Assembly: GCF_014218275.1 (NCBI RefSeq)
Contig: NZ_AP023213.1
Location: 1,590,001-1,654,000, forward strand
Direction of reading: 5' to 3'
Length of the DNA: 64,000 nucleotides
Origin: Citrifermentans bremense
GTDB lineage: Bacteria > Desulfobacterota > Desulfuromonadia > Geobacterales > Geobacteraceae
Shown here: positions 45,276 to 52,902 of the stretch, piece by piece
Numbering within the stretch: position 1 is the first letter of the stretch
Layout: every line of letters starts with the position of its first letter
Position numbers and translations under genes: made by a program
The notes under the pieces: model-generated
What the model was told of the DNA's origin: nothing
The model's database searches: none
What the model saw: only the letters and a program-made list of their open reading frames with translations

Positions 45276-46109
45276 ATGGATCTCTCGAGGAGTTTCGAAC
45301 AGGCAGCGGAAATCGTGGCGCAGGCCCAGGCGCTGGTTGTGACCGCCGGAGCCGGCATGGGGGTCGATTCGGGACTCCCAGACTTCCGCGGCGACCAGGG
45401 GTTCTGGACCGCGTATCCCCTGTACCGAAGGCTCGGCATCAGTTTCGTCGACGCGGCAAACCCTGAACATTTCGAGCGCGATCCCAGCTTCGGCTGGGGG
45501 TTCTATGGCCACCGCACCAACCTCTACCGGGAGACGGTCCCGCACCCGGGTTTCCAGCAGCTGCTCCAGTGGGCCGAACGCTACCGGCTCGATTGCTTCG
45601 TCGCCACCTCGAACGTGGACGGCCAGTTCCAGAAGGCCGGTTTCGCCGCAGACGCGGTGCTGGAATTCCACGGCTCGATCCATCACCTCCAGTGCACCCG
45701 CCCCTGCAGCAACACCATCTGGGAAAACCGGGAACAATTCCGGATCGACACCGAGACCATGCGGGCCGACCGGGTACCGCTTTGTCCCCGCTGCGGTGCG
45801 GCCGCACGCCCCAACATCCTCATGTTCGGCGATTACGGCTGGATCTCAGACCGCACCGGGCGCCAGCAGGAGCGCTTCCGGCAGTTCCTCTCCCGTGTCG
45901 GCCAAGGCAGGATCGTGGTGGTGGAGCTGGGAGCCGGGACCGCCATCCCCACCGTGCGCGCCGCCAGCGAGAGGATCGGCGCCCTGGCAAAGGCGCGCGT
46001 CATCAGGATCAACCCGCGCGAGCCGCAGATACACGCGCCGCACCTCTCCCTTCCCTGTGGCGCCCTGGAAGGGGTGCAAGGGATCGAAGAGATGCTCCGC
46101 CGCCGTTAA
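45276..46109 (+). CDS. SIR2-family NAD-dependent deacylase, divergent
   Basis: A 277-residue sirtuin. It has the NAD-binding GAGMGVDSGLPDFRG (about residues 25-39), catalytic His in EFHGS and a Zn site from QCTRPC and LCPRC, then RPNILMFGDYGW, and GAGTAIPTVR. Two usual motifs are altered: TQNID is TSNVD, and FGE is FGD. The protein may therefore have another acyl preference or altered activity. Co-transcription with ybaK looks likely. AGGAGGAG precedes the ATG. Confidence 0.85.
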   Translation: MDLSRSFEQAAEIVAQAQALVVTAGAGMGVDSGLPDFRGDQGFWTAYPLYRRLGISFVDAANPEHFERDPSFGWGFYGHRTNLYRETVPHPGFQQLLQWAERYRLDCFVATSNVDGQFQKAGFAADAVLEFHGSIHHLQCTRPCSNTIWENREQFRIDTETMRADRVPLCPRCGAAARPNILMFGDYGWISDRTGRQQERFRQFLSRVGQGRIVVVELGAGTAIPTVRAASERIGALAKARVIRINPREPQIHAPHLSLPCGALEGVQGIEEMLRRR

Positions 46110-46160
46110 CCCCCTGAAATGAGGGTGCCTCCCTTAGTTGCTCCCGCCGCCAAAAAAACC

Positions 46161-46189
46161 TTGCCTTTCCAATCCCTTATTGCTAGTAT
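46161..46189 (+). promoter_or_regulatory. Candidate sigma-70 promoter of the dus-kinase-regulator genes
   Basis: TTGCCT (46161-46166), a 17-base spacer and TAGTAT (46184-46189), 37 bases before the dihydrouridine synthase ATG. Confidence 0.5.
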
Positions 46190-46225
46190 TGCTCATTTTT
46201 TAGGCAGATAAGGAACGATCGTTCT

Positions 46226-47191
46226 ATGCAAAAAACGGTGGCCCTCGGCCCACTTGTGTTGAAGAATCAGCTATTTCTGGCCCCGATGGCGGGCATCACC
46301 AATCTGCCGATGCGGATCATCTCCCGGGAGGGAGGGGCGTCGTTCGCCTTTACCGAGATGGTCAGCGTGAACGGCCTGACCCGCGAAGGGCGCAAGAGTT
46401 TCGACCTGTTGCAAAGCAGCGCCGAGGACCGCCCCATCGGGATGCAGCTTTTCGGCGACGACCCGGAGATGCTTGCCGAGGCTGCGCGCCTGGTGGAGGA
46501 GTACGGCGAGCTTATCGACATCAACATGGGATGTCCGGTGCGCAAGGTGGTGGGAACCGGCGCCGGAAGCGCGCTGATGAAGGACCCCCTGAAGGTGGGG
46601 CGCATCGTGAGAAGCGTGAGGAAGGCGACGAAGCTTCCCCTCACCATCAAGATCCGCACCGGCTGGGTCTGCGGCGACGACACCTTCATGGAAGTGGGGA
46701 GAATCGCCCAGGAGGAGGGGTGCGACGCAGTTACGCTGCACCCCAGGAGCCGCGCCCAGATGTTCGAGGGGAAGGCGGACTGGTCCCGGATCGGCGAGCT
46801 GAAGAGCGCGCTCAGCATCCCGGTGATCGGCAGCGGCGACCTCTTCAGCGCGGCCGACGCGGTGGGTATGCTGACCCAGACCGGGTGCGATGCCGTCATG
46901 GTCGCCCGCGGCGCCATGGGGAACCCCTGGATCTTCAGGGAGGCGCTCTCGCTTCTGGCCGGGGAGGAGCCGGTTCCGCCGACGGTGAAGGAGAGGCTCG
47001 CGGTCTCACGCAGACACTTGGAGCTTTTCACCGAGTTCGCAGGCGGGCGGGTGGCGCTCATGGAGATGCGCAAGCACCTCTCCTGGTACTCGAAGGGACT
47101 GCCGGGTGCGGCGCAGTTCCGCGCGGCCGTGAACCGAATCGAAAGTACCGCCGAATTGATCGGGGCCATGGAGGAGTTCTTCGATGCCTGA
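46226..47191 (+). CDS. tRNA-dihydrouridine synthase (DusB-like)
   Basis: A 321-residue FMN enzyme reducing uridines in the tRNA D-loop. The barrel start LAPMAGITNLPMR, INMGCPVRKVVGTGAGSALM with the catalytic Cys (near residue 100), KIRTGW, VTLHPRSRAQMFEG and NGDLFS-type IGSGDLFS segments are all present, best fitting the bacterial DusB branch. It overlaps the histidine kinase start by 8 bases, echoing the enterobacterial habit of linking dus to regulatory genes. Confidence 0.92.
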   Translation: MQKTVALGPLVLKNQLFLAPMAGITNLPMRIISREGGASFAFTEMVSVNGLTREGRKSFDLLQSSAEDRPIGMQLFGDDPEMLAEAARLVEEYGELIDINMGCPVRKVVGTGAGSALMKDPLKVGRIVRSVRKATKLPLTIKIRTGWVCGDDTFMEVGRIAQEEGCDAVTLHPRSRAQMFEGKADWSRIGELKSALSIPVIGSGDLFSAADAVGMLTQTGCDAVMVARGAMGNPWIFREALSLLAGEEPVPPTVKERLAVSRRHLELFTEFAGGRVALMEMRKHLSWYSKGLPGAAQFRAAVNRIESTAELIGAMEEFFDA

Positions 47192-48269
47192 GAAACTGGA
47201 GAGTTACTACGCGAACGTGATCGACAGCGTGGGTGACGGCGTCATCGTCCTCGACAACCAGGGAGCCGTGACGCTGATCAACCCCGCCGCCGAGGAACTG
47301 GCCGGCGTTTCCCGCCGCCAGGCCATGGGCGTTCTCTTCAGCGAGATCTTCAAAGGGGAAGGTCCTCTGAACGACATGGTCGCCAAGACCGTGGAGACCG
47401 GGATGTCGGTCTCAGACCACGAGAACATCGTGCTCAAGCGCGGGGGAAAGCTCCTCCCGGTCGGCGCCAGCACCTCGCCGCTTTTAAGCGCGTGCGGCGA
47501 GCGCATCGGCACCATCCTCCTATTGCGCGACCTGACCAACGTGCGCGAGCTCGAGTCGGCCGTGCGCCAGGCGGACCGCCTCTCGGCGCTGGGCGCGCTT
47601 GCCGCGGGGCTCGCCCACGAGATCAAGAACCCGCTCGGTGGGATCAAGGGGGCGGCGCAGCTCCTCGAACTGGAATTCCCCGACAACGAGGACCTGCGCG
47701 AGTACATCCGGGTGATGCTGAAGGAGGTGCAGCGGGTCAACGTCATCGTCGAGGAGCTCCTCGCGCTCGCCTCACCGGGGCGCCTGAAGCTCACCAAGGT
47801 GAACCTGCACCGGGTCCTCTCCGACATCGTCCTGCTGCAGAAAAACGCGAGCGAGGGGAAAGAGGTCTACCTGCAGCAGTACTTCGACCCGAGCATCCCG
47901 CCCATCCTTGGGGACGAGGCGCTTTTGACCCAGCTCTTCCTGAACCTGATCAAGAACGCCCTGGAGGCGGTGGGAAACGGCGGCGTGGTCAAGGTGACCA
48001 GCCGGGTGCTGTCGGACTACAGCATGACCCAGAAGGGGGAGCGGCGGGCCCGCATGGTCGCCATCGACATCGCCGACAACGGCCCGGGGATCGATGCCGA
48101 GGTGCTGGAGAACATGTTCACCCCTTTCTTCACTACCAAGTCGCAGGGGACCGGGTTGGGCCTTGCCATCTGTCAGAAGATCGTTTCCGAGCATCGCGGC
48201 ATGATCAAGGTCGATTCCGACGCCGGGCGCGGCACCGTCTTCACGGTCATGCTGCCGCTGGTGCAATAA
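47184..48269 (+). CDS. NtrB-like PAS sensor histidine kinase
   Basis: A 361-residue soluble kinase: PAS (about 8-118), HisKA with His145 in GLAHEIKNPLGGIKGA, N box in LNLIKNALEAV, G1 in DNGPGID and G2 in GTGLGLAI. Domain order and the HEIKNPLGG motif match NtrB-type kinases that feed sigma-54 activators. The cognate regulator is encoded 223 bases downstream. Neither glnA nor glnB is in the window, so a nitrogen role is not shown and another signal is possible. Confidence 0.9.
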   Translation: MPEKLESYYANVIDSVGDGVIVLDNQGAVTLINPAAEELAGVSRRQAMGVLFSEIFKGEGPLNDMVAKTVETGMSVSDHENIVLKRGGKLLPVGASTSPLLSACGERIGTILLLRDLTNVRELESAVRQADRLSALGALAAGLAHEIKNPLGGIKGAAQLLELEFPDNEDLREYIRVMLKEVQRVNVIVEELLALASPGRLKLTKVNLHRVLSDIVLLQKNASEGKEVYLQQYFDPSIPPILGDEALLTQLFLNLIKNALEAVGNGGVVKVTSRVLSDYSMTQKGERRARMVAIDIADNGPGIDAEVLENMFTPFFTTKSQGTGLGLAICQKIVSEHRGMIKVDSDAGRGTVFTVMLPLVQ

Positions 48270-48271
48270 GA

Positions 48272-48490
48272 AAAAAGTTCAAAGTTCTGAGTTCAAAGTT
48301 CGACTGGCCGCCCCTATCATGGTTAGGTCACCCTGACTTACACCTGTAGCGAACGGACAAGGCAAATCGCGGAGGCCAGTGACCGGTGCCCGCAACGAAC
48401 TTTGAACCCTGAACGTTGAACAGGTTTTGGTTTTAACTCTGAACTCTGAACAGGTTCTGGGTAGAACCTTGAACGGGTTTTAAGGAGTTT
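48272..48490. repeat. GAAC/GTTC repeat array between kinase and regulator genes
   Basis: The 223-base gap is filled by short direct and inverted repeats. GTTCAAAGTTC units lie at 48276-48302, reverse-complement units (CGAACTTTGAAC) at about 48393-48405, and TGAACAGGTT occurs twice (near 48417 and 48446). The left and right units could pair over about 100 bases. Confidence 0.6.
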
Positions 48491-48492
48491 TT

Positions 48493-49926
48493 ATGATCAA
48501 CAACATTCTGGTAGCCGACGACGAAGAGAGCATGCGCTGGGTCCTTTCCAAGGCGCTCAGGAAAAAGGGCTACAACGTGGAGCTTGCCCGCGACGGCAAC
48601 GAGGCTCTCAGGCTGATCCAGCAAAACGTCTACGACCTGGCGCTTCTCGATATCAAGATGCCCGGGATGACGGGGCTGGAGCTGCTGGACCGGGTGAAGG
48701 AGGAGCGCAGCGACCTCTTCGTCGTGATCATGACCGCCGAGGCGAGCATGAAGAACGCGGTCGAGGCGATGAAGCGGGGCGCCTACGACTACCTGACCAA
48801 GCCTTTCGACCTGGGCGTTGTCGACGCGGTGGTCGAGAAGGTAAGCCGGGCGCGCGAGATGACGAGCCAGGTCTCGCTCCTCAAGGAGGAGCTGAAGGAC
48901 CGCTACCAGCTGGAGAAGACCATCATCGGCAACTCGCCGGCCATGCGGGAGGTCTACAAGACCATCGGCAAGGTCGCGCCCAGCGACGTGACGGTGCTGG
49001 TGCAGGGGGAATCGGGAACGGGCAAGGAGTTGATAGCCCGCGCCATCCACTACAACTCGAAGCGCCTGGGCAAGCCCTTCATTCCGCTTAACTGCGCTGC
49101 CATCCCGAAGGAGCTCCTGGAGAGCGAACTCTTCGGCTTCGAGAAGGGGGCCTTCACCGGCGCCACCGAAAGGAAGCTCGGCAAGTTCGAACAGGCCAAC
49201 GGCGGCACCATCTTCCTGGACGAGATCGGCGACATGCCGCTCGACCTGCAGGCGAAGATCCTGAGGGTGCTGCAGGAGCGGGAGATCACCAGGACCGGCG
49301 GGAACCAGAGCATACCGGTCGACGTCAGGGTGGTGGCCGCGACCAACCAGGACCTCGAGGAGAGCGTGCGCAACAAGCAGTTCCGCGAGGACCTCTACTA
49401 TCGCCTGAACGTGATCCCCATCCAGCTGGTGCCGCTCAGGGAGAGGAAGGAGGACGTGCCGCTCCTGGTGCAGTACTTCCTCACCAAGATCTGCGCCGAG
49501 CTAGAGGTGCCGCAGAAGCGCTGCTCCGCAGACGCGATGAAGCTCCTCACCAACTACAACTGGCCGGGCAACATCCGCGAGCTGGAAAACACCATCAAAA
49601 GGGGCGTGATCCTCTCGCCGGACCCGCTTTTGGTCGCCTCCGATTTCCCCGGCCTGCGCAACCGCCAGAGCGAAGGGAAGGGGGAGGAGCTTTCCCTGGA
49701 GGGGATCGTCGACCTGAAACTGCGCGGCTGTTTCAGCAACATGGAGAAGATGGAGAGCGGCGACGTGCACGCCATGGTGCTGGAGCAGGTGGAGCGGCCG
49801 CTGATTCGCTTCGTCCTGGAGAAGACCCGCGGCAACCAGGTCCGCGCCGCCGACATCCTCGGCATCAACCGCAACACCCTGAGGAAAAAGATCACCGAGC
49901 TCGGGATCGAGCTGCGCAAGGAATAG
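48493..49926 (+). CDS. Sigma-54-dependent response regulator (NtrC-like)
   Basis: A 477-residue enhancer-binding protein. The receiver has Asp53 as phospho-acceptor and Lys103 in LTKPFD. The AAA+ domain has Walker A GESGTGKE (172-179), the sigma-54 contact loop GAFTGA (219-224, intact), and DEIGDM. A Fis-type HTH is at the C-terminus (VRAADILGINRNTLRKKI). An additional segment of about 45 residues (about 400-445, SFSNMEKMESG region) separates AAA+ and HTH. Partner of the kinase at 47184. TTAAGGAG is 7 bases before the ATG. Confidence 0.92.
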   Translation: MINNILVADDEESMRWVLSKALRKKGYNVELARDGNEALRLIQQNVYDLALLDIKMPGMTGLELLDRVKEERSDLFVVIMTAEASMKNAVEAMKRGAYDYLTKPFDLGVVDAVVEKVSRAREMTSQVSLLKEELKDRYQLEKTIIGNSPAMREVYKTIGKVAPSDVTVLVQGESGTGKELIARAIHYNSKRLGKPFIPLNCAAIPKELLESELFGFEKGAFTGATERKLGKFEQANGGTIFLDEIGDMPLDLQAKILRVLQEREITRTGGNQSIPVDVRVVAATNQDLEESVRNKQFREDLYYRLNVIPIQLVPLRERKEDVPLLVQYFLTKICAELEVPQKRCSADAMKLLTNYNWPGNIRELENTIKRGVILSPDPLLVASDFPGLRNRQSEGKGEELSLEGIVDLKLRGCFSNMEKMESGDVHAMVLEQVERPLIRFVLEKTRGNQVRAADILGINRNTLRKKITELGIELRKE

Positions 49927-49939
49927 AGCTGGCAACTTA

Positions 49940-49992
49940 CCCCCTCCCGCCTTCGCGGACCGAAGCGCTGCGGCGCGCAGGCCCGCCAGGGT
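49940..49992. repeat. Dispersed repeat module, inverted copy
   Basis: CCCCTCCCGCCTTCGCGGAC, then CGAAGCGCTGCGGCGCGCAGGC: the reverse complement of the central module at about 32098-32142, with a few mismatches. Confidence 0.6.
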
Positions 49993-50017
49993 AGGGAGAA
50001 CATGATAAGGAGTTACC

Positions 50018-50581
50018 ATGACCCTGATGGAGAGATTTTTTCTGGAAAAAGAAAGCGCGCAGCTAGTGGTGGTCGACGTGCAGGAGAAGCTCTGCCGGGC
50101 GATGGACGAGAAGGTGCTGGCAAAGCTCACCGGCAACATCTCCATTCTGCTGGATGCGGCGGCGGAGCTCGGCCTCCCGGCGCTCGCTACCGAGCAGTAC
50201 GTGAAGGGGCTGGGCGAGACGATCCCGGTACTGAAGGAGAAACTCCCGGCGGCGAGCCTGGAGAAGATGACCTTCAGCTGCTGTGGCGGTGAGGGCTTTC
50301 TGGAGGCGTTGGAGAAAAACGGGCGGCGGCAGGTGATACTGGTCGGGATGGAGACCCACGTCTGCGTGCTGCAGACCGCGCTGGAGCTTTTGTCACGCGG
50401 TTACGTGGTGCATCTGGTCTGCGATGCGGTGATGAGCCGCCGCAAGCAGAACTGGGAGATCGCCATCAAGACCATGACGGCGGCAGGGGTGGTGATGACC
50501 TCGACCGAGTCGGTGCTCTTCCAGCTTTTGCGCGTGGCCGGCACCGAGGAGTTCAAGAAGCTCTCTAAACTCGTGCGCTGA
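50018..50581 (+). CDS. Isochorismatase-family hydrolase
   Basis: A 187-residue cysteine hydrolase fold. Catalytic triad candidates: Asp in VVVDVQEKL (near residue 20), Lys in LEKMTFSC (near 84) and Cys in GMETHVCVLQTA (near 117). The family includes isochorismatases, nicotinamidases and ycaC-like proteins; the specific substrate is unclear and no siderophore or NAD genes are nearby. The last 17 bases overlap the 3' end of the convergent receiver-PilZ gene. Confidence 0.87.
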   Translation: MTLMERFFLEKESAQLVVVDVQEKLCRAMDEKVLAKLTGNISILLDAAAELGLPALATEQYVKGLGETIPVLKEKLPAASLEKMTFSCCGGEGFLEALEKNGRRQVILVGMETHVCVLQTALELLSRGYVVHLVCDAVMSRRKQNWEIAIKTMTAAGVVMTSTESVLFQLLRVAGTEEFKKLSKLVR

Positions 50582-51278
50582 CCTTATCCAGGCTGTCGAC
50601 GAAGCGGCCGATCTGCTCCCTTTCGTCTTCGGAGATGAAGAGGAACTCCACGCCGAAGCCAGGCGGCAGCGCCGGTTTCTTCCTGTTTTTGGAGCTGTTC
50701 TGCCAGGCGATGCGCGCCCTGGTCTGGATGATGGTACCGAAGGGCTCGGGGAGGGCGAAGATCAGCTCTACCACGGCATCTTCCTCCAGATCCGCGTCGG
50801 CGGCGACGTACATGCCGTTCTGGCTCAGGTTGGAGGCGAACCCCGAAAGGGTGAGGCCGAAGGCGCGGAACTTGGCGTTGAAGCGGCAGTTCACCCTCCG
50901 GTCGCGCCGGTCGATGGCGGGGAGTAGCTTGCGGGCCGCCTCGAGGAACGCGTGGCGGTCCAGGGGCTTGGTGAGGAAGCCGTCGCACCCGGCCCGAAGG
51001 CAGAGTTGCCGGTCCTCCTCCTTCCCCTCGGAGGTGATCAGGATGACGGCGGTCGACAGCCTTTGGTCCCGCTTGATCTCCCGGCAGCAGTCGGCCCCGT
51101 TCATGAGCGGCATGTGCAGGTCCATGAAGACTAGTTCCGGCCGCTCCAGACGGCAGATCCTGAGCGCCTCCTCGCCGTCGCGCGCGGTCAAGACAGTGAC
51201 GGCTGAGAGCTGCAGGTAGTCCTTCTCCAGTTCGATGAACATGCTCACGTCGTCAACGAGCAGAACCTTGCTTGCCAC
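50565..51278 (-). CDS. Receiver-PilZ protein (c-di-GMP-binding response regulator)
   Basis: A 237-residue two-domain protein. The receiver (about 1-120) has DD at 9-10, phospho-acceptor Asp53 in FMDLHMP and Lys in LTKPLD. The PilZ domain (about 125-230) has the c-di-GMP-binding RRDRRVNCR arginine motif and NLSQNGMYV (the N/DxSxxG motif). It links phosphorylation input to c-di-GMP output, probably for surface or motility control. It starts with ATG near 51278 after a GGGGAAG site. No kinase adjacent. Confidence 0.9.
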   Translation of the reverse strand: MASKVLLVDDVSMFIELEKDYLQLSAVTVLTARDGEEALRICRLERPELVFMDLHMPLMNGADCCREIKRDQRLSTAVILITSEGKEEDRQLCLRAGCDGFLTKPLDRHAFLEAARKLLPAIDRRDRRVNCRFNAKFRAFGLTLSGFASNLSQNGMYVAADADLEEDAVVELIFALPEPFGTIIQTRARIAWQNSSKNRKKPALPPGFGVEFLFISEDEREQIGRFVDSLDKVSARV

Positions 51279-51376
51279 TTCCCCCCCCCGTCATCACATT
51301 GCATAACTTCTGGTGAGCCCGGCAGCACGAATCCCTATGAAAAGTATTCCATCAGGGAATTTCGCGAAACCTGGCG

Positions 51377-51412
51377 TCCCCTCCCCCTCTGGGGGAGGGA
51401 CAGGGTGAGGGC
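51377..51412. repeat. REP-like hairpin repeat
   Basis: TCCCCTCCCCCTCTGGGGGA followed by GGGACAGGGTGAGGG: the same layout as the repeat at 43623, between the receiver-PilZ gene and the 427-residue protein. Confidence 0.6.
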
Positions 51413-51445
51413 CGAATGCCACTTCCCTCACCCCTACGTCCCTTA

Positions 51446-52729
51446 CTACATCTTCGCCAGCGTCTTGGCGATCACGTCGTGGTTCAGCCAGAACACCGGG
51501 GCCTTGGGCTCCCAGGAGCTGTCGAACATCAGCTTCCCTACGCCCTGGAACACACCCTTGGAGAGGACGGCGCAGACGATCTCCTTCGGGTCGGCGTTCA
51601 GGCTGATCAGCTCAGCCGACACGTTCAGCATGTACTCCTGCTGCTGCGGCTTGTTGTGCTGCGGCCAGCTGTCGAAGTCGCGTGTGCTGGTGACGAGCTC
51701 CGAGGTGAGGTAGGTGTTGGCGATGCCGAGCAGCGTGTCGACCGTTGCCCCTTCCTTCAAGAGCCCCTCGCACTCCTTGAGGATCTTCTGCTCTCCTTCG
51801 GCCCTGAGCGCGTCCATCAGCGGGTAGAGGGAGTTTTCGACGCCCAGGAAGAGGGCGCTGGAGTTGGTGAGGATCTCGGGGCAGTTGTAGACGGTCGCCT
51901 TGATCCCTTTTTCCCACGCCTCGATGGCGATGTCTTCCAGGCGGATCTTCGCCCAACCCTGCAGGTAGGGGGTGTAGGACTGCCAGGTGACGACGCCGTC
52001 GATGAGCACGCCGGTGCCGTGGTAGCCGTAGGCCGCGTAGGTCACTTCGAGCTTGTCCCTGAGGCCAGCGGTGGCGTCGATCAGGTAGCGGAAGGTGTCG
52101 GCGGTCACTTCGTTGAAGCTCGCGTCGCAAAGGCGCCCCATGTCGGAGTTCCAGAACGCTTCGGAGGAGAGGAAGCGGTCTCCCTGCCCCTTGAAGAGCT
52201 TGTTGAGGATCGGCATGAAAACGCGCGCCCTGGGGATGCCGCCCGCCATGGTGTGCACCACGAGAAGCCTTCCCTTGGCCGGGAGCATCTTCTCCAGCTC
52301 GGCGACTACCGCCGAAAGGTTCTTGCAGAAGCGCTCGGTGCCGCGCTTTTTGGAGAATTCAACCTCTGCCTGGTCCAGTTTCACCGAGGCCCAGTCGTCC
52401 GGTTTCACCCCTTTGAACCTGTCCACCGGGGCGATGCCGTCGCTCCCCGGCTCCATGTCGAAGCCCGCCTCGAGCGGGATGTTGATGATCTTGCCGCCCA
52501 GGTTCTCTTCCGCCGCTGCGAGTTCCTCGGCGTTCAACGGGCGCAGGGTCCCGTCGTTGTCGCGCCTGCCGACGGTTGCCCCGATGATGGTCATCCCCTT
52601 GGCCCTCGCCTCGTCGACGATGCCGTTGGCGTAGCCGCGGCCGAAGAGCTCGCCGCAGAGAAAAAATACGTCCCCTTCCTTGAATCCGGCAGTAGCGGGG
52701 ATTTCCCGCATTGCATTGTACCTGCTCAT
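51446..52729 (-). CDS. Uncharacterised 427-residue protein
   Basis: I do not firmly recognise this soluble protein. The N-terminus (GDVFFLCGELFGRGYANGIVDEARAKG, followed by MTIIGATVGRRD) looks like a divergent Rossmann-type nucleotide-binding unit; public annotation as a FabMG-type enoyl-ACP reductase family is a possibility from memory only. Further on are LLVVHTMAGGIPRARVFMP, a helical middle, and a C-terminus with WPQHNKPQQQEYMLNVSAELIS. It lacks an SDR Tyr-x3-Lys that I can identify with confidence. The gene stands alone, with GAAAGGAAAC before the ATG, between a REP-like element and dnaB. Confidence 0.72.
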   Translation of the reverse strand: MSRYNAMREIPATAGFKEGDVFFLCGELFGRGYANGIVDEARAKGMTIIGATVGRRDNDGTLRPLNAEELAAAEENLGGKIINIPLEAGFDMEPGSDGIAPVDRFKGVKPDDWASVKLDQAEVEFSKKRGTERFCKNLSAVVAELEKMLPAKGRLLVVHTMAGGIPRARVFMPILNKLFKGQGDRFLSSEAFWNSDMGRLCDASFNEVTADTFRYLIDATAGLRDKLEVTYAAYGYHGTGVLIDGVVTWQSYTPYLQGWAKIRLEDIAIEAWEKGIKATVYNCPEILTNSSALFLGVENSLYPLMDALRAEGEQKILKECEGLLKEGATVDTLLGIANTYLTSELVTSTRDFDSWPQHNKPQQQEYMLNVSAELISLNADPKEIVCAVLSKGVFQGVGKLMFDSSWEPKAPVFWLNHDVIAKTLAKM

Positions 52730-52902
52730 TTAGTTTCCTTTCTTGGTTGAAAATAGGCGCGGGGGCTCTGTTGCCCTCCGCACATGCATGGCGCCAGCCC
52801 TTCATCCGCCCGTCGTGGGAGGGAGGGTAGTCGCCATGAAACGTTTTGCGCCAGCACCGCCGTGCCCTGATGAGGGGAAAACGGAGGGGCGCTTAAGCTG
52901 CG

